NCBI GenBank assembly: GCA_035533095.1
Contig: DATLUM010000136.1
Span: forward strand, 1 to 47,792
DNA length: 47,792 nucleotides
Reading direction: 5' to 3'
From: Acidimicrobiales bacterium
GTDB taxonomy: Bacteria; Actinomycetota; Acidimicrobiia; Acidimicrobiales; Palsa-688
Part shown: piece by piece, positions 21,390-30,272 of the stretch
Numbering within the stretch: position 1 is the stretch's first letter
Layout: every line of letters begins with the position of its first letter
The notes under the pieces: generated by a model
What the model saw: only the letters and a program-made list of their open reading frames with translations
Database searches by the model: none
What the model was told of the DNA's origin: nothing
Program-made: the position numbers and the translations under genes

Positions 21390-21985
21390 CGCGCCGCTAC
21401 CTTCATGATCCGGTAGCCCTTGCGCGACGAGACCTTCGAAGTGACCCAACCCTGCGCATCGAGCCAGCGAGCCAGCGAATCACCCCCGAGATGATGGTGC
21501 ACCACCAGCCACGCGAAACCCCCCGGGACCAGGCGCGCCAGCCACCCTTCCAGCAGAGCGTGCAGGGCAGGTTTTCCGATCCGGATCGGAGGGTTGGACC
21601 AAATGCCGGAAAACGTCACGTCCGCTGGGATGTCCGCCGACGTCACGGCCCTGACATTGGGCGCACCGTTTCGCTTCGCGTTGGACGCTGTGAGCGAGAG
21701 CGCCCGTTCGTTGACGTCGAGAGCCCACACGGTCGCCCGCGGCGCCCTCAACGCCAGGGTGCAGGCGATCGGGCCATAGCCGCAGCCCAGATCGAGGAGG
21801 TGGCCCTCCGGCGGCGGGGGCGGAACCGCTTTGAGAAACTCGACGGTGCCGGGGTCCACCGCCCTCGCCGAGAAGACGCCGCGGTCAGCGACCAGTGTCA
21901 AGTGCACGTCGGGGAGGGTCAACTCCAGCTCCTGCGGGCGTGACGTTGCCGACGGGGCGGCGGAGAAGTAGTGGTCGTCGGGCAT
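21386..21985 (-). CDS. RsmC-like class I methyltransferase
   Basis: Likely an N2-guanine methyltransferase of 16S rRNA or a related RNA. The 199-residue protein has motif I LLDLGCGYGPIACTLAL, an acidic motif II VWALDVNERAL, and the NPP motif (SNPPIRIGKPA) typical of amino-group methylation, followed by LVPGGFAWLVV. It corresponds to the catalytic C-terminal half of E. coli RsmC; the N-terminal half is absent, as usual in actinobacteria. ATG 21985 gives MPDDHYFSAAP, the expected beginning. It is divergent from def (32-nt gap). Confidence 0.82.
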   Translation of the reverse strand: MPDDHYFSAAPSATSRPQELELTLPDVHLTLVADRGVFSARAVDPGTVEFLKAVPPPPPEGHLLDLGCGYGPIACTLALRAPRATVWALDVNERALSLTASNAKRNGAPNVRAVTSADIPADVTFSGIWSNPPIRIGKPALHALLEGWLARLVPGGFAWLVVHHHLGGDSLARWLDAQGWVTSKVSSRKGYRIMKVAAR

Positions 21986-22005
21986 GCCGCCTGAGACGCT
22001 ACCGG

Positions 22006-22011
22006 TACCAT
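22006..22011 (+). promoter_or_regulatory. -10 element for leaderless def
   Basis: TACCAT is followed by 6 nt and GTG 22018, with no Shine-Dalgarno sequence. It lies in the 32-nt gap shared with the divergent methyltransferase gene. Confidence 0.5.
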
Positions 22012-22017
22012 GGTTTC

Positions 22018-22518
22018 GTGGCCTCCTACCAGATCCGGCTCTTCGGGGATCCCGTACTGACGCAGCGCGCATCCGAGATCACCGACATCGACGGCAAGCT
22101 CGCCCGCCTGGTCGACGACATGGTCGAGACCATGCACGAGGCCCACGGCCTCGGCCTCGCGGCCCCGCAGGTCGGGGTGCAGAAGAGGCTCTTTGTGTAC
22201 CAGATGGAGGAGAGGGACCCGGTCGCGATCGTCAACCCGGTGATCACCGAGAGCAGGGGCGAATGGGAGTACGAGGAAGGCTGCCTGTCCATCCCGGGCC
22301 TGTTCTTCCCGATCGTACGGCCCAAGGAGATCCACCTCACCGGCTACGACCTCGACGGCAACGAGATCTCGATCGAAGCCGACGAGCTCGAGGCGAGGTG
22401 TCTCGAGCACGAGCTCGACCACCTGGACGGGCGGCTCCTGCTGGGCATGTTGGACAAGGATCAGAAGAAGGAAGCCATGAGGGAGCTCCGCCGGAGGGCG
22501 GAGACCGTCGCCAGCTAG
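22018..22518 (+). CDS. def: Peptide deformylase
   Basis: Removes the formyl group from nascent proteins. The 166-residue metalloenzyme has all three motifs: GLGLAAPQVG, EGCLSIPG (Cys metal ligand) and HELDHLDG (two His ligands and the catalytic Glu). GTG 22018 gives the expected short N-terminus (SYQIRLFGDPVL). It is followed after 9 nt by fmt, the enzyme that adds the formyl group, so the formylation and deformylation pair is co-expressed. Confidence 0.96.
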   Translation: MASYQIRLFGDPVLTQRASEITDIDGKLARLVDDMVETMHEAHGLGLAAPQVGVQKRLFVYQMEERDPVAIVNPVITESRGEWEYEEGCLSIPGLFFPIVRPKEIHLTGYDLDGNEISIEADELEARCLEHELDHLDGRLLLGMLDKDQKKEAMRELRRRAETVAS

Positions 22519-22527
22519 GGGAGCAGG

Positions 22528-23394
22528 CTGCGCATCGCCTTCCTGGGCACGCCCAGCCCTGCCGCCGTAGCGCTCAGGGCGTTGGCGGCGTCAGGTCACG
22601 ACATAGCCATCGTTGTCACCCGCGCGGACAAAAGACGCGGCCGTAACGCGGCCCCCACCCCCAGCCCCGTCAAGCAGGCCGCGCTGGAGCTGGGACTCCC
22701 CGTCACGCAGCGCATCGAAGATGTTCTCGACGCCGGGGCGGAGCTGGGAATCGTCGTGGCGTTCGGCCGGATCATCAAGGACGAGGTCCTCGAACGGGTC
22801 CCGATGGTCAACGCCCATTTCTCGCTGCTGCCCCGATGGAGGGGAGCGGCTCCCGTCGAGCGTGCCATCCTCGCCGGAGACCCCGAGACGGGCGTGTGCC
22901 TGATGGCGATCGATTCGGGGCTCGACACCGGCCCTGTGTACGCGTGCGAGAGGGTCGGCATCGGCGCCGAGGAGACGGCCGGCGAACTTCGTGAACGGCT
23001 CGCGGAACTCGGCGCGTCCATGCTCGTGCACGCCCTGGAAACCGGACTCGGCGAACCGCTACCGCAGCAAGGGGAACCCACGTACGCCGACAAGATCGAA
23101 CCCGAGGATCTCCACCTCTCGTGGAGCAGGCCGGCAGAGGAGCTCAACCGGGTGGTGCGGGTGGGCAGGGCCTGGACGACGTGGCGCGAAAAGCGCCTCC
23201 TCATCATGCAGGCGAAGGTCGTTCCGGGACCGTCGCCGGACGCGAACCCGGGCGAGCTCCACGGCGACGTCGTGGCGACCGGCGCCGGAGGACTCCGCCT
23301 GCTGCGCGTCCAGCCTGAAGGCAGGGCGGCGTTGACGGCATCGGATTGGATCCGGGGCTCCCGGCCCGCGCCCCGCGAGACCTTCGGGACGTGA
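22528..23394 (+). CDS. fmt: Methionyl-tRNA formyltransferase, probable CTG start
   Basis: Formylates initiator Met-tRNA with 10-formyl-THF. The hallmark N-terminus R-I-A-F-L-G-T-P is encoded directly after CTG 22528, preceded by AGGGGAG (22517-22523). The def stop TAG (22516-22518) is in the same frame, so the start must lie after it, and the first ordinary start codon (TTG 22582) would delete the first Rossmann strand. CTG is therefore strongly indicated. The 288-residue protein has VVAFGRIIKDEVL, the catalytic block NAHFSLLPRWRGAAPVERAI and MAIDSGLDTGP, then a shortened C-terminal OB domain. The stop overlaps rsmB (GTGA). Confidence 0.92.
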   Translation: MRIAFLGTPSPAAVALRALAASGHDIAIVVTRADKRRGRNAAPTPSPVKQAALELGLPVTQRIEDVLDAGAELGIVVAFGRIIKDEVLERVPMVNAHFSLLPRWRGAAPVERAILAGDPETGVCLMAIDSGLDTGPVYACERVGIGAEETAGELRERLAELGASMLVHALETGLGEPLPQQGEPTYADKIEPEDLHLSWSRPAEELNRVVRVGRAWTTWREKRLLIMQAKVVPGPSPDANPGELHGDVVATGAGGLRLLRVQPEGRAALTASDWIRGSRPAPRETFGT

Positions 23395-24545
23395 ACGTCC
23401 CGAAGGTCTCGGTGACCGCGCGCGGGGTGGCTCTCGAGGCCCTCGTCGCCGTCGAGCAGGGTGCCAGAGCCAACGTCGTGGTCCCTCAGCTTCTCGACCG
23501 CTCAGGCCTGGACGGGAGGGACCGCCACCTCGTCACCGAGCTCGTGTACGGGACGACCAGAATGCGTCGTGCGTGCGACTGGTTGTCGAACCGGTACGTG
23601 AAAGGAACGCTTGACGACCAGGTCCGCTCGGCGATCCGCCTCGGCGTATACCAGCTGGTCTGGACCCGCATACCTGCCCACGCAGCGGTGGACGCGACGG
23701 TGGGCGAGGTGAGCGGACCGGGTCGTTCTGTGGCCAACGCGGTGCTGCGCCGCTGCGCATCCTCGCTGGCCAAGTCCCAGCCGGCGTGGCCCGATCCGGC
23801 CACGGAGCTGAGCTACCCGGACTGGATCGTGGAGCGGCTCTCGAAGGATCTCGGGCCGGTGGACGCGCGCGCGGCGCTGGAGGTGATGAACCAACCGGCA
23901 ACCGCGACGGCCCGCCCCGACGGGTACATACAGGATCCCGCCAGCCAGATGGTCGCAGCGTACGTGTCCGAGCTCGTCGGTCCGGGAGCCGCCGTCCTGG
24001 ACGCGTGCGCGGCGCCGGGCGGCAAGTCGACAGCGCTTGCCGCCGCCGGAGCGAGGCTCGTCGTCGCCGCCGACCTGTCGCCGGCACGGGCCCACGTCGT
24101 CGCCCTCAACGCCGAGCGCCTCGCAGCGTCGGCAGTGGTCACGGCGGTCGCCGACGGGACCGTCCCGCCATGGCGGCCGAAGAGCTTCGACGCGGTGCTG
24201 GTCGACGCGCCCTGCTCCGGACTTGGGGTCCTGCGCCGCCGGCCGGACGCGAGGTGGAGGGTCAAACCATCCGATGTGGAACGTCTCGCCGGAATCCAGA
24301 GGCGCCTGCTCCGCGCGTCGATGGACCTGGTCCGCCCGGGCGGGGTGCTGGCCTACAGCGTGTGCACGCTCACCTCGACCGAGACGGCCGCGGTGGACAA
24401 CTGGCTCGCCCGCGATGCGGCCGGATTCGAGCCGTTACCGCCACCGGGGTCGCCGTGGCGTCCGGCCGGGCGCGGCGCGATCCTGCTCCCGCAGGCGGAG
24501 GGCACCGACGGGATGTTCATGCTGGCCCTGCGGGCCCCCAGGTAG
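23391..24545 (+). CDS. rsmB: 16S rRNA m5C967-type methyltransferase RsmB
   Basis: Methylates a cytosine of 16S rRNA. The 384-residue protein has an N-terminal NusB-like RNA-binding domain (residues ~1-135) and a C-terminal RNA m5C methyltransferase domain. The latter shows motif I DACAAPGGKSTALA, motif IV VDAPCSGLGVLRRRPD, and motif VI YSVCTLT, so both catalytic-region Cys residues (PC and the motif VI Cys) are present. GTG 23391 overlaps the fmt stop (GTGA). The stop codon overlaps the -10 element of the following rpe gene. Confidence 0.92.
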   Translation: MNVPKVSVTARGVALEALVAVEQGARANVVVPQLLDRSGLDGRDRHLVTELVYGTTRMRRACDWLSNRYVKGTLDDQVRSAIRLGVYQLVWTRIPAHAAVDATVGEVSGPGRSVANAVLRRCASSLAKSQPAWPDPATELSYPDWIVERLSKDLGPVDARAALEVMNQPATATARPDGYIQDPASQMVAAYVSELVGPGAAVLDACAAPGGKSTALAAAGARLVVAADLSPARAHVVALNAERLAASAVVTAVADGTVPPWRPKSFDAVLVDAPCSGLGVLRRRPDARWRVKPSDVERLAGIQRRLLRASMDLVRPGGVLAYSVCTLTSTETAAVDNWLARDAAGFEPLPPPGSPWRPAGRGAILLPQAEGTDGMFMLALRAPR

Positions 24546-24548
24546 GGT
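24543..24548 (+). promoter_or_regulatory. -10 element for leaderless rpe
   Basis: TAGGGT overlaps the rsmB stop codon and lies 7 nt before the rpe ATG at 24556, with no ribosome-binding site. It would give the pentose/riboflavin/hisG unit its own transcript start. Confidence 0.5.
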
Positions 24549-24555
24549 TAGCGGG

Positions 24556-25227
24556 ATGCTGCGGATAGCGCCGTCGATCCTCTCAGCGGACTTCGCGAAG
24601 TTGAGCGATGAGATCGAGCGCATCAGGCCTGAGACGGACTGGCTCCACGTCGACGTCATGGACGGGCACTTCGTGCCGAACCTCACCATCGGACCGCCTG
24701 TCGTCGCCGCGATACGCAGGCACACCGACGACCTTCTCGACTGCCACCTGATGATGACCAACCCCGGCGAGTACCTCGAGGCTTTCGCCAAGGCCGGAGC
24801 CGACAGCTGCAGCGTCCACGTCGAGGTCGGCGGTACGGCCGGGCTGATCCGGGCGGCTCGGGAGCTGGGGATGAAGGTCGGCATCGCTGTGAACCCCGAG
24901 ACCCCGATCGAGTCCTGCGAACCGTGGCTGGATCAGGTCGACGTCGTCCTGGTGATGTCCGTGCACCCCGGCTTCGGGGGCCAGCACTTCATGGAGGTGT
25001 CGATCCCGAAGATCGCCCGTGTGGCCGAGATAGCGCGGCGTGATGGTCTCGATCTCGCCATCGAGGTCGACGGTGGGATAGACGCCGACACCGTGAAGCT
25101 CGTCGCCCGTGCCGGCGCGGACACGTTCGTCGCCGGAAGCGCGATATTCGGCGCGCCGGACCCGCTCGCGGCGGCACGCGCCATCCGGTCCGCTGCCGCG
25201 GCGGCCTACCCGGCGAGCATCCGATGA
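24556..25227 (+). CDS. rpe: Ribulose-phosphate 3-epimerase
   Basis: Interconverts ribulose 5-phosphate and xylulose 5-phosphate. Ribulose 5-phosphate is also the RibB substrate encoded downstream. The 223-residue TIM barrel has IAPSILSADFAKL, HVDVMDGHFVPNLTIGP (His and Asp metal ligands), DCHLMM, VMSVHPGFGGQ and EVDGGI. ATG 24556 is the only sensible start; sequence upstream in frame lies inside rsmB. The stop overlaps the next gene (ATGA). Confidence 0.96.
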   Translation: MLRIAPSILSADFAKLSDEIERIRPETDWLHVDVMDGHFVPNLTIGPPVVAAIRRHTDDLLDCHLMMTNPGEYLEAFAKAGADSCSVHVEVGGTAGLIRAARELGMKVGIAVNPETPIESCEPWLDQVDVVLVMSVHPGFGGQHFMEVSIPKIARVAEIARRDGLDLAIEVDGGIDADTVKLVARAGADTFVAGSAIFGAPDPLAAARAIRSAAAAAYPASIR

Positions 25228-25715
25228 GCGAATCGCAGGATCCCCGCCGGCAGGCCAAGATCGTCACCGTGTCCGACGGGGTCGTCGCCGGCACGCGGGA
25301 GGACCGCTCCGGTGAGGCCCTGCAGGAAGCGATCGAGAAGGCCGGATTCCAGGTGGTCGAGCGGTCGGTCGTCGCGGACGGGGTCGCCTCCGTCGCCGGC
25401 GAGCTGGCGCGGGTGAGCGCCGGCTTCTTCGGGGTGGTAGTGACGACCGGCGGGACCGGCTTCGCGCCGAGGGACCAGACACCGGAAGGGACCAAGGAGA
25501 TACTCGAGCGCGACGCGCCGGGGATCGCGGAGGCGATGCGCCTCGCCAGCCCCCTCGGCCGGTTGTCCCGGGGTGTCGCGGGCATCCGTGGGCACAGCAT
25601 CATCCTCAACACGCCGGGCTCGCCGAAGGGCGCGGTCGAGTGCTTCTCCGCTGTTGCCGACGTCCTCCCGCACGCCCTCGAACTCCTGGCGGAGCAGCCG
25701 ACCCGCCACCCGTGA
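25224..25715 (+). CDS. moaB: MogA/MoaB-family molybdopterin adenylyltransferase
   Basis: Predicted to adenylate molybdopterin before molybdenum insertion. The 163-residue protein has the family blocks VTVSDGVVAGTREDRSG, VVVTTGGTGFAPRDQTPE and ILNTPGSPKGAVEC. It is held by 4-nt overlaps between rpe (ATGA) and ribD (GTGA), so it is translated with the riboflavin genes, although no other molybdenum-cofactor gene is in the window. MogA and MoaB cannot be separated from sequence alone. Confidence 0.88.
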   Translation: MSESQDPRRQAKIVTVSDGVVAGTREDRSGEALQEAIEKAGFQVVERSVVADGVASVAGELARVSAGFFGVVVTTGGTGFAPRDQTPEGTKEILERDAPGIAEAMRLASPLGRLSRGVAGIRGHSIILNTPGSPKGAVECFSAVADVLPHALELLAEQPTRHP

Positions 25716-26722
25716 GCACACACGAAGACGAGATCTGGATGCAGGCCGCGATCGGCCTTGCACGATCCGTGCGCGCCTCCACCGCGCCCAACCCGTGGGT
25801 GGGCGCGCTCGTCGTGCCGGCAGGCGACGACCCCGTGACCGAGGGCGCCACCCAGCCGCCCGGAGGTCCTCATGCGGAGGCCGTCGCACTCGACCTGGCG
25901 GGGGACTCCGCCCGCGGGTCGACGCTCTACGTCACTCTCGAGCCCTGCTCGCATCACGGCCGCACCCCCCCTTGCGCCGACGCTGTCGTCGCGGCTGGGG
26001 TGAAGCGCGTAGTCGTCGGGATCCTCGACCCCGACCCTCGCGTGTCGGGACTCGGCATCCAGCGGCTACGCGACGCGGGAATCGAGGTGGAAGCCGGGGT
26101 CCTCGCCTCGGAGGTCGAGGAGCTCCTCGCTCCGTACCTGAAGCATCGCCGGACGGGCCGGCCCTGGGTGGTATTGAAGCTCGCTTCCACCCTCGACGGC
26201 CGAATCGCCGCCCCTGACGGTTCGAGCAAGTGGATAACAGGCCCCGAAGCCAGGGCCGACGCCCACCGGTTGCGCGCCGAGAGCGACGCGATCCTCGTCG
26301 GGGCCGGCACCATCCGGGCCGACGATCCTGCCCTCAACGTCAGGGACGCTCCGGGAAACGACCCTCTGCGCGTCGTGCTCGGCACCATCCCGGAGGGAGC
26401 CCGCGCCCGGCCTGCCATGGAGCATGAGGGCGATCTCGCGGCGCTTCTCGACAACCTCGGCAGCCGCGGGGTCCTGCAACTGCTCGTAGAAGGCGGGGCA
26501 CGCGTCGCGTGGTCTTTTCACGATCAGGACCTCGTGGACCAGTACGTGATCTACCTCGCCCCCGTGCTCCTCGGAGGCGACGACGGAGTGCCCCTGTTCC
26601 GCGGTCCCGGAGCGGCAACCCTCCAGGACGCATGGAGGGGTTCGATAGCGTCGCTGCGCCGCGTCGGTCCCGATGTGCGGATTGATCTTTTGGCTCGCGG
26701 CGGCGGGGGTGCCGTAGCGTGA
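25712..26722 (+). CDS. ribD: Bifunctional riboflavin deaminase / reductase RibD
   Basis: Deaminates and then reduces the pyrimidine intermediate of riboflavin synthesis. The 336-residue protein has an N-terminal cytidine-deaminase-like zinc domain ([10 protein letters not shown] and [12 protein letters not shown]) and a C-terminal reductase domain ([43 protein letters not shown]). The reductase is compact: the segment between [14 protein letters not shown] and [10 protein letters not shown] is shorter than in E. coli. GTG 25712 overlaps the moaB stop (GTGA). No FMN riboswitch is visible ahead of it. Confidence 0.93.
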   Translation: MSTHEDEIWMQAAIGLARSVRASTAPNPWVGALVVPAGDDPVTEGATQPPGGPHAEAVALDLAGDSARGSTLYVTLEPCSHHGRTPPCADAVVAAGVKRVVVGILDPDPRVSGLGIQRLRDAGIEVEAGVLASEVEELLAPYLKHRRTGRPWVVLKLASTLDGRIAAPDGSSKWITGPEARADAHRLRAESDAILVGAGTIRADDPALNVRDAPGNDPLRVVLGTIPEGARARPAMEHEGDLAALLDNLGSRGVLQLLVEGGARVAWSFHDQDLVDQYVIYLAPVLLGGDDGVPLFRGPGAATLQDAWRGSIASLRRVGPDVRIDLLARGGGGAVA

Positions 26723-26724
26723 AC

Positions 26725-27342
26725 GTGATGTTCACCGGCATAGTCGAGGAGCTGGGCTGTTTGCGCGAAGTCGAGTCTCGGGGCTCCGCTTCGCGGCTCG
26801 TCGTATCCGCGCAGACGGTCCTCGAGGACGCCGGCATCGGCGACTCGATAGCCGTCAACGGATGCTGCCTCACCGTGGTCGACCTCGGTCCAGGCTGGTG
26901 GGCCGCGGACGCCGTCGCCGAGACGCTGGCCCGCAGCAACCTGGGACTTCTCCGACCCGGCGACACGGTCAACCTCGAAAGGTCCCTCCCAGTGAGCGGC
27001 CGCTTCGGAGGCCACATCGTGCAGGGTCACGTCGACTGTGTCGGCACGGTCGTCGACCCGGCTCCGGAGCTGAGGATCGCGGCCGGCCGGGAAGTCATGC
27101 CTTACCTGGTCGAGAAGGGCTCGGTCACCGTCGACGGCGTCAGCCTCACGGTCGTGTCGGTGCTCGACGATGGCTTCACCGTCGCCGTGATCCCGCACAC
27201 GATGGAAGTGACCACGCTCGGACGGCGAGAGCCCGGTGGCGTCGTCAACCTCGAAGCCGACGTGATCGCGAAGTACACAGAGCGCCTGCTGAGGGCTGGA
27301 GCAGCCTCGCCGTACGCGGACCAAGGCTCGGTGCGCTCGTGA
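26725..27342 (+). CDS. ribE: Riboflavin synthase alpha chain
   Basis: Dismutates two lumazines into riboflavin. The 205-residue protein is two tandem lumazine-binding repeats: repeat 1 begins [10 protein letters not shown] and has [13 protein letters not shown]; repeat 2 has [13 protein letters not shown] and [15 protein letters not shown] 26725 gives the canonical Met-Phe-Thr-Gly-Ile-Val start; GTG 26719, in a GTGA overlap with ribD, could add two residues. The stop overlaps ribBA (GTGA). Confidence 0.94.
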   Translation: MMFTGIVEELGCLREVESRGSASRLVVSAQTVLEDAGIGDSIAVNGCCLTVVDLGPGWWAADAVAETLARSNLGLLRPGDTVNLERSLPVSGRFGGHIVQGHVDCVGTVVDPAPELRIAAGREVMPYLVEKGSVTVDGVSLTVVSVLDDGFTVAVIPHTMEVTTLGRREPGGVVNLEADVIAKYTERLLRAGAASPYADQGSVRS

Positions 27343-28622
27343 GCCTCGCGCCGGCTCTGATCGAAGATGCGATCGCCGCCATCGCCGCCGGGCAGATGGT
27401 GGTCGTCGTCGACGACGAGGACCGCGAGAACGAAGGCGACCTCATCATCGCCGCAGAGCACGCGACACCGGAGACGATGGCGTTCTTCGTCCGCCACACG
27501 TCAGGTCTCATCTGCGCAGCGGTGACTACCGAGCGAGCGGACCAACTGGACCTGCCCCTTATGGTCGAACGCAACACCGAGGCGCAGCGCACCGCCTTCA
27601 CGGTCACGGTCGACTACCGGGAGGGCACCACGACGGGCATCTCGGCCACCGACCGCTCCCTGACCGCTCGGTCACTGGTGGACCCCATGACCCGCCCGGA
27701 GGATCTCGCGCGTCCCGGCCACCTCCACGTTCTGCGAGCCCGCGAGGGCGGGGTTCTCAAAAGAGCCGGCCACACCGAGGCCGCCGTCGACCTCGCCCGG
27801 CTCGCCGGTGTGGCGCCGGCCGGTGTGCTGTGCGAGGTTGTCACCGAAGACGGGCTAGGAATGGCCCGGCGCGACGAACTCGAAGCCTTCGCCCAGAAGC
27901 ACGGACTGCTCCTTGTGACCATTGCCGACCTGATCAAATACCGCCGGCAGACCGAGCGGCTGGTGAAGCGCACCGCAGAGGCGCGCCTGCCAACGGAGTT
28001 CGGCGAGTTTCGGTGCGTCGCCTACGAGAGCGTCCTCGACCGCGAGACCCACCTGGCTTTCGTCATGGGTGAGCCGGTCGGCGAGCCCAACGTGTTGGTC
28101 AGGGTTCACAGCGAGTGCCTGACCGGGGACGTGTTCGGTTCGAAGCGCTGCGATTGCGGCGCTCAACTGCACGAGGCGCTGAAGATGATCGCCCGGGAGG
28201 GTCTCGGCATCGTGGTGTACCTGCGCGGCCACGAAGGCCGGGGAATCGGGATAGCCCACAAACTGCAGGCCTACGGGTTGCAGGACGAGGGGCTCGACAC
28301 CGTCGACGCGAACGTCGAGTTGGGGCTCCCCGTCGACAGCCGCGAGTACGGTATCGGGGCCCAGATACTCGTAGACCTGGGGATCACCACCATGCGTCTG
28401 TTGACCAACAACCCGGCCAAGAGGGGAGGCCTCGAGGGCTTCGGGCTGCAGATCACCGAGCGGGTACCCGTCCGGATCGAACCCAACGAGGAGAACCTGC
28501 GGTACCTGCGGACCAAGCGTGATCGCCTCGGGCATCTTCTCGACGACATCGACCTGATCGACCCTCGACTCGAACCTGCCGTCCTGGAGGGTGACGCCGT
28601 GGCCAGCGAGGAGTTGTCGTGA
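27339..28622 (+). CDS. ribBA: Bifunctional DHBP synthase / GTP cyclohydrolase II
   Basis: Provides both precursors of riboflavin. The 427-residue protein has RibB at the N-terminus ([31 protein letters not shown]) and RibA at the C-terminus from about residue 210. RibA has the zinc ligands in [15 protein letters not shown] and the block [22 protein letters not shown] 27339 overlaps the ribE stop, and the stop overlaps ribH (both GTGA). Frame upstream of the start is a shadow of ribE. Confidence 0.96.
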   Translation: MSLAPALIEDAIAAIAAGQMVVVVDDEDRENEGDLIIAAEHATPETMAFFVRHTSGLICAAVTTERADQLDLPLMVERNTEAQRTAFTVTVDYREGTTTGISATDRSLTARSLVDPMTRPEDLARPGHLHVLRAREGGVLKRAGHTEAAVDLARLAGVAPAGVLCEVVTEDGLGMARRDELEAFAQKHGLLLVTIADLIKYRRQTERLVKRTAEARLPTEFGEFRCVAYESVLDRETHLAFVMGEPVGEPNVLVRVHSECLTGDVFGSKRCDCGAQLHEALKMIAREGLGIVVYLRGHEGRGIGIAHKLQAYGLQDEGLDTVDANVELGLPVDSREYGIGAQILVDLGITTMRLLTNNPAKRGGLEGFGLQITERVPVRIEPNEENLRYLRTKRDRLGHLLDDIDLIDPRLEPAVLEGDAVASEELS

Positions 28623-29095
28623 ACGTGTTCGAAGGGCATCTCGGAGGCGGCGGTCTTCGTTTCGCCATCGCCGCGAGCCGTTTCAACGGCACGATCGTCG
28701 AGCGCCTCGTCGAGGGTGCGGTCGACGGGCTCCGGCGGCACGGCGTCGACGACTCGAGGATCGACCTGGCATGGGCGCCCGGCGCGTTCGAGCTGCCGCT
28801 CGTGGTCGCGCGCCTGGCCGAGACGGGAGGCTACGACGCCTTCATAGCTCTCGGTGCCGTCATACGCGGTGCCACCGGACACTACGACTTCGTCGCCGGC
28901 CAGTGCGCAGCCGGGATCCAACGGGTGCAGCTCGACTCGGGTGTGCCCGTCGTGTTCGGCGTCTTGACGACCGACACGATCGAGCAGGCGATCGAACGCT
29001 CCGGGACCAAGGCGGGCAACAAGGGCTTCGAGGCGGCGGCCACTGCCATCGAGATGGCGAACCTGCTCGGGGCGCTGCCGAAGCGAGAGGCCTGA
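28619..29095 (+). CDS. ribH: 6,7-Dimethyl-8-ribityllumazine synthase
   Basis: Condenses the ribityl pyrimidine with DHBP to give lumazine, the RibE substrate. The 158-residue capsid-forming type shows [45 protein letters not shown] (catalytic His) and [12 protein letters not shown], with [19 protein letters not shown] near the end. GTG 28619 overlaps the ribBA stop. It completes the local ribD-E-BA-H set. Confidence 0.96.
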   Translation: MNVFEGHLGGGGLRFAIAASRFNGTIVERLVEGAVDGLRRHGVDDSRIDLAWAPGAFELPLVVARLAETGGYDAFIALGAVIRGATGHYDFVAGQCAAGIQRVQLDSGVPVVFGVLTTDTIEQAIERSGTKAGNKGFEAAATAIEMANLLGALPKREA

Positions 29096-29101
29096 TCCGG
29101 C

Positions 29102-29977
29102 TTGCTCCGCCTGGTACTTCCGAAGGGGTCGTTGGAGCGCGCAACCCTCGAGCTGTTCGAAGCGGCCGATCTCGCGGTCATCCGCAGCTCGTCGGTCGAC
29201 TATCGAGCTTCGATCGACGATCCCCGGATATCCGAGGTGCGGATCCTCCGGCCCCAGGAGATACCCGAGTACGTCGCGGAGGGGCTGTTCGACCTTGGCA
29301 TCACCGGTAGGGACTGGATCGAGGAGACATCCAGCGACGTCGCCTCACTCGGCGAGCTGCGCTACAGCAAGGTGACCGCTCAGCCGGTCCGCGTCGTGCT
29401 GGCTGTGGCCGAGGAGTCCGCCGTGAAATCGGTTGCCGACCTTCCCTCCGGCACCAGGGTCTCCACGGAGTACCCGAAGCTCACCAGCAGGTTCCTCGAA
29501 TCGCACGGCGTCGACGCGGAGGTACGCCTCTCCCATGGTGCGACAGAGGCGAAAATCCCCGAGATCGCCGACGCTGTGGTCGAGATCACCGAGACGGGCA
29601 GAGCCCTGCGCGCCGCCGGCCTGCGGATCATCGCAACGATCCTCGAGTCCTACACGGAGCTGATCGCCAACCCGGCGTCGTACGCCGACGACGCCAAGCG
29701 TCACGCGATGCAACAGCTGATGAGCCTCCTGACCGGAACGCTGATCGCTCGCGGGAGGGTGCTGGTGAAGCTGAACGTGGTGGAGACCGCCCTCGATTCG
29801 GTCATCGAACTGCTGCCGGCCATGAAGTCGCCTACCGTGTCGAAGCTGTTCGGGGAGGACGGCTTCGCCGTGGAGGCGGTCGTCCCCAAGCACACCATCA
29901 ATACGCTCATCCCGGCGTTGAAGGATCACGGCGCCACGGACATCATCGAGCTGCCGATCGCCAAGATCGTCCCGTGA
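29102..29977 (+). CDS. hisG: ATP phosphoribosyltransferase, long form
   Basis: First step of histidine synthesis. The 291-residue protein is the long HisG form: the catalytic domains have LRLVLPKGSLE, LFDLGITGRDWIEE and the PRPP-loop region VVEITETGRALRAAGLRI; the C-terminal ~75 residues (VLVKLNVVETALDSVIELLPAMKSPTV) form the ACT-like histidine-feedback domain. TTG 29102 is 6 nt after ribH; there is no strong ribosome-binding site, so coupling with ribH is likely. hisE, often next to hisG in actinobacteria, is absent. The stop overlaps the next small gene (GTGA). Confidence 0.94.
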   Translation: MLRLVLPKGSLERATLELFEAADLAVIRSSSVDYRASIDDPRISEVRILRPQEIPEYVAEGLFDLGITGRDWIEETSSDVASLGELRYSKVTAQPVRVVLAVAEESAVKSVADLPSGTRVSTEYPKLTSRFLESHGVDAEVRLSHGATEAKIPEIADAVVEITETGRALRAAGLRIIATILESYTELIANPASYADDAKRHAMQQLMSLLTGTLIARGRVLVKLNVVETALDSVIELLPAMKSPTVSKLFGEDGFAVEAVVPKHTINTLIPALKDHGATDIIELPIAKIVP

Positions 29978-30222
29978 TCGGCGCCTCGGGACAGGTTGGT
30001 GTCCCAGATGGGGCGGGGCGCCGTTCGGGCGAGGTGGACGAGTTCGATGAGGCCGTCGGCCTCGGTGTCGTTGTTGACGGCGGCGGCGCCCGCTACCCGT
30101 TCCACTGCACCCAGATCGCCGGCGGCAGCCGGACGATCGAGCGCGGCGCGCACGTGAGCTTCGCGGTGATCCCCGGGCGCGCAGGACGCTGGGAGGCCGG
30201 CGACATCCGTGTGGTCGGCTGA
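29974..30222 (+). CDS. Small cold-shock-domain-like protein
   Basis: An 82-residue protein with a flexible ~18-residue lead and then a single OB/cold-shock-like domain. It shows GEVDEFDEAVGLGVVV, YPFHCTQIAGGSRTIERGAHVSFAVIPG and GRWEAGDIRVV, which follow the CSD spacing (G-V-FD...GlG...F-H...G-V-F). The RNP1 aromatic positions are partly replaced, so nucleic-acid binding is plausible but unproven. GTG 29974 overlaps the hisG stop (GTGA), so it is co-translated with hisG. Similar small proteins occur next to these genes in other actinobacteria, as far as I recall. The function is unknown. Confidence 0.7.
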   Translation: MIGASGQVGVPDGAGRRSGEVDEFDEAVGLGVVVDGGGARYPFHCTQIAGGSRTIERGAHVSFAVIPGRAGRWEAGDIRVVG

Positions 30223-30272
30223 GCTGACTCGAAGGCGGGTGGGGGCGGCGTTCGGCCGGCTCGGCCGTCGGC

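Noticed and set aside
25600-25720. FMN riboswitch ahead of ribD
   Set aside because: The upstream sequence is coding (moaB), overlaps ribD, and has none of the conserved RFN-element blocks.
30253-30268. GC-rich inverted repeat between the cold-shock-like gene and DUF1844
   Set aside because: It is short and has no T-tract on either strand. A bidirectional terminator is possible but not supported.
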